Shown: positions 1 through 10,067, counted from the first letter of the stretch. The stretch is 64,000 nucleotides of DNA from an uncultured SAR86 cluster bacterium (GCA_902591565.1 CACJBC010000003.1:22289-86288); one strand, 5' to 3'. Notes: generated by a model from the letters alone, not told the origin. Translations and numbers: made by a program.

Positions 1-130
1 ACCTTAATTTATTGCGAATTAAGAATTTTAGTATAAAATCATCTCAATGATTACTACAGCAACTTTAAAAATTAGCTTTATTTCTTGAAGTTGAGCTTTA
101 TTTATTCTAAATTTTCATAGGTAACTTCCA

Positions 131-664
131 ATAGCTTCTTCAAAAAAAAATACAACTCCGATTAATGATCGAATTGTGGCTGATAGTGTAATGCTTATTG
201 ACGCCAATGGAAAAAAACACGGCATTATTTCTTTTTTAGAAGCAATGGAGTCCGCTAAAGCTGCATCTTTGGATTTAGTTCAAGTATCACCTTCAGATGC
301 TGATCCGGTTGTTTGTAAGCTTTTAGATTATGGAAAATATATTTTTGATAAGAAAAAAAATGTTGGCTCAAATAAAACAAAAGTTAAAAGAAACACTACT
401 AAAGAAATTAAATTTAGACCTTCAACTGATGTAGGTGACTACAATATAAAATTAAAAAAAATAAAAAGCTTTATTCTTGATGGAGATAAGACTAAAATAA
501 GCGTCCGTTTTAGAGGTAGAGAGATTCTAAACAGCGATATGGGTCTTAATATATTAAATAGATTAAAAGATGAGTTAGGTGATATAGCTCAGGTTGACCA
601 AGAGCCTTCACTTGAAGGTCGGCAGTTGCTAATGGTTTTATCACCTCTAAAAAAGAAAAGATAA
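131..664 (+). CDS. infC: Translation initiation factor IF-3, probable AUA start at 131 (ORF track starts at internal GTG 176)
   Basis: IF3 motifs (INDRI..VMLIDANG, DLVQVSP, VCKLLDYGKY, KEIKFRP, KISVRFRGRE); the in-frame region 131-175 encodes IASSKKNTTPINDRIV, matching the conserved IF3 N-terminus; followed by rpmI-rplT. Confidence 0.93.
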   Translation: MASSKKNTTPINDRIVADSVMLIDANGKKHGIISFLEAMESAKAASLDLVQVSPSDADPVVCKLLDYGKYIFDKKKNVGSNKTKVKRNTTKEIKFRPSTDVGDYNIKLKKIKSFILDGDKTKISVRFRGREILNSDMGLNILNRLKDELGDIAQVDQEPSLEGRQLLMVLSPLKKKR

Positions 665-682
665 ATTATTTAAGATAATAAT

Positions 683-877
683 ATGGGATACAAGTTAAAA
701 ACACATTCTGGAGCTGCAAAAAGGTTTAAGAAAACTGGCTCATCTATAAAAAGTAGGAGTGCTAATCGCAATCATATCCTTACAAAGCAGTCCACAAAAA
801 GAAAAAGACATAATAGAGGTCTTAACAAGTTAGGTGGAACTGTTTTAAAAATGGCTTCTGCGTTAATTAGAGGGTAA
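683..877 (+). CDS. rpmI: 50S ribosomal protein L35
   Basis: 64 aa, [20 protein letters not shown]; infC-rpmI-rplT order. Confidence 0.96.
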   Translation: MGYKLKTHSGAAKRFKKTGSSIKSRSANRNHILTKQSTKRKRHNRGLNKLGGTVLKMASALIRG

Positions 878-882
878 TAGGT

Positions 883-1230
883 ATGCCAAGAGTAACAAAA
901 TCAGTCACAGCAAAATCAAAGCATAAGAAAGTTTTAAGTGCTACTAAGGGTCATTATGGCGCTAGAAGCAGGTTGTTTAAAACTGCTAAACAGTCAAATA
1001 TAAAAGCTCTACAGTATGCTTTTAGAGATAGAAAAAATAGAAAAAGAGCATTCAGATCGCTTTGGATTGCCAGAATAAATGCTGGCGCAAGAGAATTAGG
1101 CGTTTCCTATTCCAATTTAATTGCTGGACTAACAAAAAAAGAAATTCTTATTGATAGAAAAATTCTTTCTGATCTTGCAATAAATGATCAGGCAACTTTT
1201 AAAAAGGTTGTTGAAACAGCAGTTAAATAG
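883..1230 (+). CDS. rplT: 50S ribosomal protein L20
   Basis: [37 protein letters not shown]; synteny. Confidence 0.97.
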   Translation: MPRVTKSVTAKSKHKKVLSATKGHYGARSRLFKTAKQSNIKALQYAFRDRKNRKRAFRSLWIARINAGARELGVSYSNLIAGLTKKEILIDRKILSDLAINDQATFKKVVETAVK

Positions 1231-1242
1231 AATTTTTTAAAA

Positions 1243-1965
1243 ATGTCTGAAGATACTGGCATTTATCCAAAGTTAAATATAGAACCTGGAACAGTTCATC
1301 CAATTAATCAAACCAAAAAGTATATCTTAGATATTCTTTCCAGTATTGGATTCGATAATATTAGCGGTCCAGAAATTGAAACTGAGGAATATAATTTTGA
1401 TATGCTCAATATTAAAAAAACTCATCCTGCAAGACAAATGCATGACACTTTTTATGCTCAAGATAAAAAATATGTATTAAGAACGCATACTTCCCCTGTA
1501 CAAATTAGAGCTATGCTTGCTAATAAACCTCCCATGTCTTTTACCTCTGGTGGAAAAGTTTATAGAAAAGATGATGATGCTACGCATTTACCAATGTTTC
1601 ACCAGGTTGAAGGAATTCACATAGATAAAAGTGTTAACTTTGCTCAATTAAAAAGTTTAATATTTCAAATAATCTCTGAAATATTTGGTGATGATGTAGA
1701 GGTGAGGTTCAGGCCTTCATATTTTCCTTTTACAGAGCCATCAGCAGAGGTTGATATATTATCTAAAGAGAGTAAGTGGTTAGAAATTCTAGGTTGTGGA
1801 ATTGTTAATCCAATTGTTTTAGAAAACTGTAATATTAATTCTGAAAAATATAGTGGCTTGGCCTTTGGTCTTGGAGTAGAAAGAATTGCAATGCTCAAAT
1901 ATGGGGTCACAGATATTAGAGACTTTTATAAATCCAACTTAGACTTTTTAAAACAATTCAATTAA
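1243..1965 (+). CDS. pheS: Phenylalanyl-tRNA synthetase alpha subunit, lacking the N-terminal coiled-coil domain (240 aa)
   Basis: Class II aaRS motifs (FRPSYFPFTEPSAEVD, GLAFGLGVERIAMLKYGVTDIRDFY); begins 12 nt after rplT, directly at the catalytic domain. Confidence 0.95.
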   Translation: MSEDTGIYPKLNIEPGTVHPINQTKKYILDILSSIGFDNISGPEIETEEYNFDMLNIKKTHPARQMHDTFYAQDKKYVLRTHTSPVQIRAMLANKPPMSFTSGGKVYRKDDDATHLPMFHQVEGIHIDKSVNFAQLKSLIFQIISEIFGDDVEVRFRPSYFPFTEPSAEVDILSKESKWLEILGCGIVNPIVLENCNINSEKYSGLAFGLGVERIAMLKYGVTDIRDFYKSNLDFLKQFN

Positions 1966-1969
1966 CGAG

Positions 1970-3871
1970 ATGAAGATTGCATACTCACATCTTGTTAGTT
2001 TTTTTGAAGAACAACCATCAATTGAAGAAGTTTCCAATAATCTTTTTCAGTTAGGGCATGAAAATGAAATAGACGATGATATCTTAGATATTGAATTTAC
2101 CCCTAATAGAGGAGACTGTTTATCTTTACTAGGTTTGGCTAGAGACTTAGCAACTTTTTACACTATTTCTGAGCCATTAACTTATTATGAAGATGATCTA
2201 GCACCACTAGAAATAGATTTTGTAAATCATTCAGTTAACGACTGTCCCAATATTTCTTTTTTAACTATTGAAGTTGATGAAGTTCCTAGTGTTTATAAAG
2301 ATTATTTAGAGAGCTATTACAGCACTTTTAAAATAAATAAAAACAATTTTTTTACCGATGTCTCGAATTATATTGCATATGAAATGGGTCAACCAACACA
2401 TTGTTATGATAATTCATTAATTCATGGGGGTATTGAGTTTACATCGGATATCATAAATGAGGATTTTGAAACTTTACTTGATAAAACAATAACCCTTGAA
2501 GGCACAAATTGTGTTTTTAAGTCAAATAATGAAGTAATCAATCTAGCTGGAGTTATGGGAGGCAAGTCAACAGCATGCAATAAAGATACTAAAAGTGTTT
2601 TAATTGAATGTGCTTACTTTAAGCCTGAATCAATTATTGGAAAAGCACAAAAATATAATTTGCATTCGGATGCATCATATAAGTTTGAAAGAGGGGTAGA
2701 TCCATACATTCAAGAGCAAACCTTAAGAAGATTTATCAAAATCGTATCAGAACACACAACAATAAAAGATATTAAGTTTAAAAATTTTTTCTCCAAAGAA
2801 TTACCTCTTAAAAAGATAAAATTTGATCATGAAAGAATTCAAAATATACTCGGAACTGAAATTCATGATGAAACTTACAAAGATTCCTTAACAAAAATTG
2901 GATTTGAAGTTGAAAATGATGAAGTAATCGTTCCTTCGTATAGACATGATATTATTCATCAAAATGACCTCGCTGAAGAAATGGCTAGAATTGTAGGCTA
3001 TGACAATATTCAAGCAGCAGAATTTAAGATAACTAATTCTGAAAGTAATAAAAATTTTGACGAAGAGAATACATTGAGATATTTTTTAGCTGGCCATGGT
3101 TTTAATGAAGTTGTTAATATGCCATTTACATCAAATAGCCCCGCTTCTTTAAAAATAGATAATCCCTTAGATTCAAACAGAAGTTTTTTTAGAACTACTT
3201 TGAAAAATTCACTTATAGACAATCTTTTATACAATGAAAAAAGACAAAAGGAATCAATAAAGTTATTTGAAATATCAGATATTTATTCAATAGATAGTGA
3301 TGGTGAAATAGTAGTTGATAAATATCTTGGCATTATTGTGTCTGGTCGTGTGGGAAATAATTATAAAGAATTCTCTCAAAAACTTGATTCAAAATATCTA
3401 ACTAGACTACTAGAAATTGATCAAAATCAGGTTTATGAAATATCAAGAGAAGAACTAGATACTAAAATTAAAAATAAAATTTATGTTGCGTTGCTTGAAT
3501 TTAATAATTTACCAAAAAATTTAACTAATATAGAAAATCAAAAATTAGATAATATAAAATTTAATAAGTACATACCTATATCTGATTTTCCATCGTCAAC
3601 CAGGGATTTATCATTCGTTTTATCAGATGAAAGCAAAATCAATAAAATAGAAGATTTTATTTTTAGCTTTAGATCTATTAATCTTAAAAATGCTTTTGTA
3701 TTTGATTTTTATAATGATAGAAAAAATGACCAAATTAAAATAGGATTTAGGTTCATATTTAACTCAAAAAATAAAACCTTAACAGTTGATGATGTGGATA
3801 AAGAAATTGATGATATAGTAACATTATGTATGGAAATTGGCGGTGTTGAAGTGCCAGGATATTCTCAATGA
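1970..3871 (+). CDS. pheT: Phenylalanyl-tRNA synthetase beta subunit, reduced (633 aa)
   Basis: IEFTPNRGDCLSLLGLARD, INLAGVMGGKST, C-terminal FDX-ACB (FPSSTRDLSFV..FDFY); follows pheS. Confidence 0.94.
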   Translation: MKIAYSHLVSFFEEQPSIEEVSNNLFQLGHENEIDDDILDIEFTPNRGDCLSLLGLARDLATFYTISEPLTYYEDDLAPLEIDFVNHSVNDCPNISFLTIEVDEVPSVYKDYLESYYSTFKINKNNFFTDVSNYIAYEMGQPTHCYDNSLIHGGIEFTSDIINEDFETLLDKTITLEGTNCVFKSNNEVINLAGVMGGKSTACNKDTKSVLIECAYFKPESIIGKAQKYNLHSDASYKFERGVDPYIQEQTLRRFIKIVSEHTTIKDIKFKNFFSKELPLKKIKFDHERIQNILGTEIHDETYKDSLTKIGFEVENDEVIVPSYRHDIIHQNDLAEEMARIVGYDNIQAAEFKITNSESNKNFDEENTLRYFLAGHGFNEVVNMPFTSNSPASLKIDNPLDSNRSFFRTTLKNSLIDNLLYNEKRQKESIKLFEISDIYSIDSDGEIVVDKYLGIIVSGRVGNNYKEFSQKLDSKYLTRLLEIDQNQVYEISREELDTKIKNKIYVALLEFNNLPKNLTNIENQKLDNIKFNKYIPISDFPSSTRDLSFVLSDESKINKIEDFIFSFRSINLKNAFVFDFYNDRKNDQIKIGFRFIFNSKNKTLTVDDVDKEIDDIVTLCMEIGGVEVPGYSQ

Positions 3872-4143
3872 CTGTAACAAAAAGAAAAATTGCAAAAAAA
3901 ATTGCAAAAAATATTCAAATTAATGAATCAGAATCCTTAGCAATTGCTAATGGTTTCTTTGAAATTATAAAATCTAATTTATCTCATAATATTGTTAAGA
4001 TATCTGGATTTGGAAGTTTTCATCGAACAATAACCGCTCAAAGAATTGGTAGAAATCCAAAAACAAAAGAAGAGTTTATTATCCCATCAGTTAGCAAGCC
4101 TATTTTCAAAGCATCTGCAGCTTCTAAAGGAGTATTTAATTGA
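3868..4143 (+). CDS. ihfA: Integration host factor alpha-like HU/IHF protein
   Basis: 91 aa HU/IHF fold, KISGFGSFHRTITAQRIGRNPKT; follows pheT as in other Gammaproteobacteria. Confidence 0.88.
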   Translation: MTVTKRKIAKKIAKNIQINESESLAIANGFFEIIKSNLSHNIVKISGFGSFHRTITAQRIGRNPKTKEEFIIPSVSKPIFKASAASKGVFN

Positions 4144-5867
4144 AATTTCTAAAACATCATTTATTTTTTCTTTTATTTTTTTCAGTTATTGTCTCGTCTC
4201 AGGATTTTGATAAAGCCTATTTAGATAGTCTTCCAGCCGAAGTGAGGAATGCATTGGCGGCACAAGCTGAAATGAAAGAGGAGCTTTCAAATCCTGTTTA
4301 TAACAGACAATCTACATCTATTGACAAAAAAAAAGTATCAATAAGATTTGGCGATAATTTCTTTAAGTCGATTCAAACCACATTTATGCCCATTAACGAG
4401 CCTAATATGGATGCATCATATGTTTTGGACTTTGGTGATGCTATTACGTTACAACTAGTTGGTCAGCAGCAATCTATAAATGAATTGCAGATACAAAGAG
4501 ATGGCTCTGTTAATCTACCTAATCTTGGTAAAGTGCAGCTCTCAGGACTATCGTTAGAAGAGGCGTCTAAACTAATTAAAGCTAAAATTGAGTCTGCTTA
4601 TATTGGCGTTGATGCATTTATTACTCTTTCAAATGTTAGAGATATTCAAATTCTTGTTACAGGAAATGCGGAACAACCTGGAGTTTACACTGTTAATGGC
4701 AATACTTCCTTTCTTCAAGCTATTGCTATAGCTGGAGGTCCATCTAATTTTGGGTCGATTAGAGAATTTGTGCTTAAAAGGAACAATGAAACTATAAGCA
4801 AAATAGATCTATATGATGTAATTATCAAAGGCGATATATCAACTAATGAAAGGCTAAGAAGTGGTGATGTTATTCATATTAGTCCTCTAAATAAATTAGT
4901 AAATATTACTGGGGCTGTTAAGCGACCAGATAATTACGAACTTTTGACAGATGAAACATTTGATGATTTATTATTTTTTGCAAATGGTATTAAAAACAAT
5001 ATTGATAGAAATAATGTACAACATATATCACTTAAAGACGGTACTGCATTAGAGCGTCCTGTTAAAATAAATCAATTGAGTTCAATAGTTCCAGAATCTG
5101 GCGATTCTCTTTATATAGGAGAATTTGTATACAGAACAGTTAGCATTGAAGGAGCCGTTGTTAATCCTGGTTCATATAAAATTGAAGAAGGAGCAACCTT
5201 ATCATCTTTAATTAAAAGGGCTGGTGGCTATCTTGAATCTGCATTTCCAGAGGGAGGTATATATATAAATCAAGATGCAAAAAGAATTGCTAATATATAT
5301 AAAGATAAATTAATACAAGATATTTCAAAAAACATAGCTTCTAAAATTACTAGCCCTTCAGTGGCAGGAAATGCAGATCAAGCCATACTTTCTATAGTTA
5401 CAAATGAAATTAAAAACCAAGAAGTATCTGGAAGAGTGGTTGTTGAATTTGATCTAAAAAAGATAGCCCTAAACAAAAATATAGATACTACTCTTCAAGA
5501 TGGGGATTCTATTTATATTCCAAGAAAGACTAATAATATTCATATTCTAGGTGAGGTTAGGAATCCAGCAACAATTTCTTATTTTCAAAATATGACAATT
5601 TCAGAAGCCATAAACTCTAGCGGTAGCTACACTGATTTTGCTGACACTAAAAATATAATCATTGTTGATCCTGACGGTAGTATTAACTTTGTTACCAATA
5701 GATGGGGAATGACATCTAGTAATGCTCTGCAGGCAGGAAGTGTTGTTTATATTCCAAGAGAAATTGGTGAAATTGAAGGTATAGACAAGTGGGCCATATA
5801 CACACCAATAATAGGTAATATTGCATTATCATTAGCTTCGCTGGCTTCATTGAATAATAATTTATAA
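4140..5867 (+). CDS. Polysaccharide biosynthesis/export protein with SLBB repeats (Wza-like)
   Basis: Signal peptide; [38 protein letters not shown] export domain; repeated [13 protein letters not shown] / [29 protein letters not shown] / [13 protein letters not shown] units; TTG start overlaps the ihfA stop. Confidence 0.85.
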   Translation: MKFLKHHLFFLLFFSVIVSSQDFDKAYLDSLPAEVRNALAAQAEMKEELSNPVYNRQSTSIDKKKVSIRFGDNFFKSIQTTFMPINEPNMDASYVLDFGDAITLQLVGQQQSINELQIQRDGSVNLPNLGKVQLSGLSLEEASKLIKAKIESAYIGVDAFITLSNVRDIQILVTGNAEQPGVYTVNGNTSFLQAIAIAGGPSNFGSIREFVLKRNNETISKIDLYDVIIKGDISTNERLRSGDVIHISPLNKLVNITGAVKRPDNYELLTDETFDDLLFFANGIKNNIDRNNVQHISLKDGTALERPVKINQLSSIVPESGDSLYIGEFVYRTVSIEGAVVNPGSYKIEEGATLSSLIKRAGGYLESAFPEGGIYINQDAKRIANIYKDKLIQDISKNIASKITSPSVAGNADQAILSIVTNEIKNQEVSGRVVVEFDLKKIALNKNIDTTLQDGDSIYIPRKTNNIHILGEVRNPATISYFQNMTISEAINSSGSYTDFADTKNIIIVDPDGSINFVTNRWGMTSSNALQAGSVVYIPREIGEIEGIDKWAIYTPIIGNIALSLASLASLNNNL

Positions 5868-5869
5868 AC

Positions 5870-5946
5870 TGGTCGGGATGGCCGGATTTGAACCGACGAC
5901 CACTACACCCCCAGTGTAGTGCGCTACCAGGCTGCGCTACATCCCG
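5870..5946 (-). tRNA. tRNA-Pro(GGG)
   Basis: Reverse complement CGGGATG TA GCGC AGCCTGGTA GCGC A CTACA CTGGGGG TGTAG TGGTC GTCGG TTCAAAT CCGGC CATCCCG ACCA folds as a cloverleaf; anticodon GGG; CCA encoded. Confidence 0.97.
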
Positions 5947-5986
5947 AATAAATTGAAGATTTATTATACTTTTGCTTAAATATATT

Positions 5987-7750
5987 ATGAAAATTTTATT
6001 TGCACTCAGTTTAACCATCTTTGGTTTATCTTTCAGTTTGTATTCAGAAGAACAAAACTTCTTAGTTAAAACTAGTTCAGGCTTTATAGAGGGACAAAAA
6101 GGAAAAGGAGTTATTACCTGGAATAATATTCCATATGCAAAAGCTCCAGTTGGCGATCTTAGATGGAAGGCTCCAAGATCCTTTGTATCAAATACATTAA
6201 TAGAAGATACAAAAAAAGAGACTTTTTGTGTTCAAGAGCCAAGTGGTCTTGGGGGCGCAGATGGTGAAGGCTTAATTGTTGGATCTGAGGATTGTTTATA
6301 TCTTGATATCAAATCGCCAATAAAAATAGATAAATCACTTCCGGTAATGTTTTGGATACATGGCGGAGGAAATATCACTGGAAGAAAAGATATTTATGAC
6401 TTTTCTAAGATGGTAAAAGATCATGAAGTTATTGTTGTTACCATTAATTATAGGCTTGGTCCTTTGGGATGGTTTACTCATCCAAGCATACAAGATAATC
6501 AATCTGGTTTAGATAAGGCCTCTAACTTTGGTACCTTGGACATTATTCAAGCTCTTAAATGGGTTAACCAAAACATAGAAAACTTTGGTGGAGATAAAAA
6601 TAACATTACAATTTTTGGTGAATCTGCTGGTGGTCATAATGTTTTAAGTTTATTGGTTTCGCCTCTAGCGAAAGGCTTATTTCATAAAGCAATAAGTCAG
6701 TCTGGTTATACAACAAGCATTAGCACCAATAATGCATTTAAACAATCAAAAAAATCAGATACCAGTGAAAATACAAGCAGCGAATTTGTAAAAAAAATTT
6801 TATTAAAAAAGAATAGCATTGATGCCGAAGATATTAGAGATATTTTATTAAGTTTAAGCCCTGAAGATATTTATTATGAATATCTTGGGGAGAGTAATCA
6901 AAATATACCTTTAATGACTAATGACGGTATCGTTATTCCTAAAGTAGGAATAAAAGAAGCATTATCAAAATCAGAATATGTTAATAAAGTTCCTGTAATT
7001 GCTGGCTCAAACAAAGATGAAGTGAAGCTTTGGTTAGGTTCAGCAAAGTATTTTGTTGGTTTGGAATACTCAGTTATAGGTAATATTTTTAATGTACCAA
7101 GTGTTAAATTAAAAAATAAAGATGCTTTTGAAGCATTTAATTATTATCGAAGCAATGCTTGGCAAATTAGAGGAGTTGACGAGCCTTTATCAGGGCTAAA
7201 AGAGACCGGTATTAATCAATTATATGCCTATCGCTATGATTGGGATGACCATAGAAGATATATTGTTGCAGATTTTAAAGAGATTATTGGTGCAGCTCAC
7301 GCAACTGAGATACCATTGCTTACAGGCAACAATAAACTTGTCGGTGACTACGGCTTCTTTATTTACCCAAGAGGACCTTCAAAAAAATATACCTCAAAAA
7401 ATATGATGCAATTTTGGACTAACTTTGCAAAAACAGGATCTCCAGGTTTTTCAACAAACGGTATCAAATGGGAGCCATATTTTAATAATGATAAAAAGTC
7501 ATACATTATTCTTGATAATAAAAAGAATCTAAAAATGATTTCATCAGTGCCAAATTATAAAAATTTAGTTAAAGAACTGGCTTTTGATGAAAGGCTTAAT
7601 GACTTAGAAAAATGCGTTGTTTTGTTGCAAATGGGTACTTATGTTGGATTAGATATTTATGATAGTCTTGAGAGTATCTTTCCGTATAAGTGCAATCGAG
7701 ATAGATCGATTCAATTCTTAGAACAAAATGCTTCTTTTATAGATTATTAG
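5987..7750 (+). CDS. Carboxylesterase type B family protein, exported
   Basis: Signal peptide MKILFALSLTIFGLSFSLYS; GESAGGHNVL nucleophile elbow; NNIPYAKAPVGDLRWKAP; SEDCLYLDI. Confidence 0.88.
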   Translation: MKILFALSLTIFGLSFSLYSEEQNFLVKTSSGFIEGQKGKGVITWNNIPYAKAPVGDLRWKAPRSFVSNTLIEDTKKETFCVQEPSGLGGADGEGLIVGSEDCLYLDIKSPIKIDKSLPVMFWIHGGGNITGRKDIYDFSKMVKDHEVIVVTINYRLGPLGWFTHPSIQDNQSGLDKASNFGTLDIIQALKWVNQNIENFGGDKNNITIFGESAGGHNVLSLLVSPLAKGLFHKAISQSGYTTSISTNNAFKQSKKSDTSENTSSEFVKKILLKKNSIDAEDIRDILLSLSPEDIYYEYLGESNQNIPLMTNDGIVIPKVGIKEALSKSEYVNKVPVIAGSNKDEVKLWLGSAKYFVGLEYSVIGNIFNVPSVKLKNKDAFEAFNYYRSNAWQIRGVDEPLSGLKETGINQLYAYRYDWDDHRRYIVADFKEIIGAAHATEIPLLTGNNKLVGDYGFFIYPRGPSKKYTSKNMMQFWTNFAKTGSPGFSTNGIKWEPYFNNDKKSYIILDNKKNLKMISSVPNYKNLVKELAFDERLNDLEKCVVLLQMGTYVGLDIYDSLESIFPYKCNRDRSIQFLEQNASFIDY

Positions 7751-8189
7751 GATTAGCCTCATCTTTGAGTCTAAGCATATCTATATTTTTAATATTTAAT
7801 AAGTCCGTGATTTTTCTAATTAATGCATCTTCATACTTGTCTAAACCATTCGTTGCATAAGCAATAACCCATAGTGATTTAATCAAGACATGTTTATCAT
7901 TTTTATCAAATGTATTATTGATTTCAGTAATTAAATCATAAAGAGAAACACTATTTTCACTATAGGAATCAATCTGATCTAATATTTGATCAATATTATT
8001 GGTACCTTCAACAGACATCTCAATAGATTGTTTGAGGATTTTGAGTTCATCTTCATCAATTTCACCATCTGCTTTAGCAACCTCATATGCCAGATAAACT
8101 GCTAATAAATTATGATCATATGCTTTTTCATTATTCTCTATAGAAACTTTATTATTGTATGATTTTTTAAAAAAATTAAGAATTTTCAT
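7737..8189 (-). CDS. TerB-like domain protein
   Basis: LLAVYLAYEVAKADGEIDEDELKILKQSIEMS resembles TerB/DjlA-type acidic helical domains. Confidence 0.6.
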   Translation of the reverse strand: MKILNFFKKSYNNKVSIENNEKAYDHNLLAVYLAYEVAKADGEIDEDELKILKQSIEMSVEGTNNIDQILDQIDSYSENSVSLYDLITEINNTFDKNDKHVLIKSLWVIAYATNGLDKYEDALIRKITDLLNIKNIDMLRLKDEANPNNL

Positions 8190-9258
8190 TATTAGATCTT
8201 AGTTTTGTACATAAAAATAAATATATAAAAGATGAAAATACAAAGCAATAAAAACTGACATATGGAGTATCATGGTAAATTTTTTCAAGCATAATTCCTA
8301 AAAAACCTAAAACAAAAGATAGCATAGTATAGACTCTTAAAATATTTTTAGCTGATAAACCTTGATCTAATAAAATATGATGAAAATGATCCCTTCCAGG
8401 ACTAAAAGGCAACCTGTTTTCTGCAATTCTGCTAAGTATAACCCTGATGCAGTCCCATAAAGGAATTGCAACAAGCCAAAGCATAGTTACAGCTGAAGTT
8501 GTTCCAATAGAGTTAGTAGAATTGATATCATCTGATAAAACAATGCAGTAGACAGCAATAGCCATGCCTAAAAAATTAGATCCACTATCACCTAAAAAAA
8601 TGGTTCTTTTTTTCCCAAAAAAACCAATATTGTAAAGCATAAATCCTGTTACTGACCCCATAAGAATAATTGGAAGAATCGTTGATGGATTATCTATAAA
8701 CAACATAAACAATGCATTAGTTACAACTGCTGCACAAAGACCATTTAAACCATCAATCATATTAAATGCATTCATCATGCCAACGCAGCAAAAAATAGTA
8801 AAAGGAATGCCAAAGTAACCAAGATTAATTGAGCCAAAGGAAAGTAAATCAGGTAATGTTGATATATATGTTCCCGTAGAAAGTATCAAAGCTAATACTA
8901 TTAAAGCCTGAAGTAATAATCTCATTTTTGCAGACATAGAGAATATATCGTCAAGCATAAAAATTAATAAACAGCCAAATGAGCCAAGTAAAAATTGGTA
9001 TAACCCTCTTGGATATGCAATTTCTTGAAATTGAGGTTCTGTTAATGAATTAAGTACAAAAAAAGTTATACACAGAGCTAAATAAATTCCAAATCCACCT
9101 ACAAGAGGGGTAGGTCGAGCATGAAATTTTCGAACATCATCAGGAAGATCTATTAAAAAAGACAATGATTTGGATAAATTTCTTAGTAGTGCATTCAAAA
9201 TTGCTGAGAAAGTTGTAGAAATTATAAAAATTGAAATTATCAGCTCAAGACTTAACAT
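8176..9258 (-). CDS. wecA: Undecaprenyl-phosphate N-acetylglucosaminyl 1-phosphate transferase (WecA/MraY family)
   Basis: Multi-TM; KFHARPTPLVGG, FNMIDGLNGL, FLGDSGSNFLGM, PFSPGRDHFHHILLDQG. Confidence 0.85.
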   Translation of the reverse strand: MLSLELIISIFIISTTFSAILNALLRNLSKSLSFLIDLPDDVRKFHARPTPLVGGFGIYLALCITFFVLNSLTEPQFQEIAYPRGLYQFLLGSFGCLLIFMLDDIFSMSAKMRLLLQALIVLALILSTGTYISTLPDLLSFGSINLGYFGIPFTIFCCVGMMNAFNMIDGLNGLCAAVVTNALFMLFIDNPSTILPIILMGSVTGFMLYNIGFFGKKRTIFLGDSGSNFLGMAIAVYCIVLSDDINSTNSIGTTSAVTMLWLVAIPLWDCIRVILSRIAENRLPFSPGRDHFHHILLDQGLSAKNILRVYTMLSFVLGFLGIMLEKIYHDTPYVSFYCFVFSSFIYLFLCTKLRSNNENS

Positions 9259-9316
9259 GCGTGCAATAATAACACATGTTAATCTTGTATTAAGTGTAAT
9301 ATAGTCAAATTATAAA

Positions 9317-10063
9317 ATGAATAAAAATGAAGTACTAAAAGAACACCATATAGCAAAGAAAGCATCAGTTTCAGCTGGAGAATTATTGCAAAATAAGAAC
9401 TTGATAGCTGAAATTTTTTCCTCTGATAAAGACATTAAACTTACTGCTGATATTCAAGCAGAACAAAGAATTAAAGATATAATTAGCGCAGAATCTTCAT
9501 ACCCTATACTTGCTGAGGAAAGTGGCAAGTCTGTTGAGAAATTAGGTGATACTTATTGGATTATCGATCCACTTGATGGTACCGCAAATTATTCTCGATC
9601 TATACCGATTTCTGCAGTTTCGATTTGTTTAATGCATCAGTTAAATCCAGTTTTAGGAGTAATCTATGATTTTAATAATGATCATTTATATGAAGGAAGT
9701 ATTGTCAGTGATGCTCTATTAAATGATGAAAAAATCAAAGTTTCCTCTATCGATAATTCTAAATCAGGAATACTAATCACAGGACTACCAAATAATACTG
9801 ATTATTCCGATAAAGCATTAATAAAAATGATAAGAGATTTTCAAGATTGGAGAAAAGTCAGGATGCTAGGTTCCGCTGCAATGGCAGCTGCATTCGTTGC
9901 CTCTGGTAAAGCAGATGTCTATAAGGAAAAAAATTCATACATTTGGGATGTTGCTGCCGGTGCAGCTATTGTAAAAGCTGCTGGAGGACATGTTTCACTT
10001 ACCAATCAAAATGAAAGTTTTCAAGTTGATGTATTTTTTTCAAACGGACATATATTAGGATAA
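9317..10063 (+). CDS. cysQ: Inositol monophosphatase family / 3'(2'),5'-bisphosphate nucleotidase
   Basis: ILAEESG, WIIDPLDGTANYSRSIP, YIWDVAAGAAIVKAAGG. Confidence 0.85.
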   Translation: MNKNEVLKEHHIAKKASVSAGELLQNKNLIAEIFSSDKDIKLTADIQAEQRIKDIISAESSYPILAEESGKSVEKLGDTYWIIDPLDGTANYSRSIPISAVSICLMHQLNPVLGVIYDFNNDHLYEGSIVSDALLNDEKIKVSSIDNSKSGILITGLPNNTDYSDKALIKMIRDFQDWRKVRMLGSAAMAAAFVASGKADVYKEKNSYIWDVAAGAAIVKAAGGHVSLTNQNESFQVDVFFSNGHILG

Positions 10064-10067
10064 ATCA

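Noticed and set aside
1-118. Expected thrS upstream of infC
   Set aside because: No long ORF appears in the track here; likely leader/promoter sequence, but the window edge prevents judging whether thrS is adjacent.
5716-6018. 100-aa minus-strand ORF in the track
   Set aside because: Runs through the tRNA-Pro gene and the end of the SLBB gene; protein contains the translated tRNA sequence.
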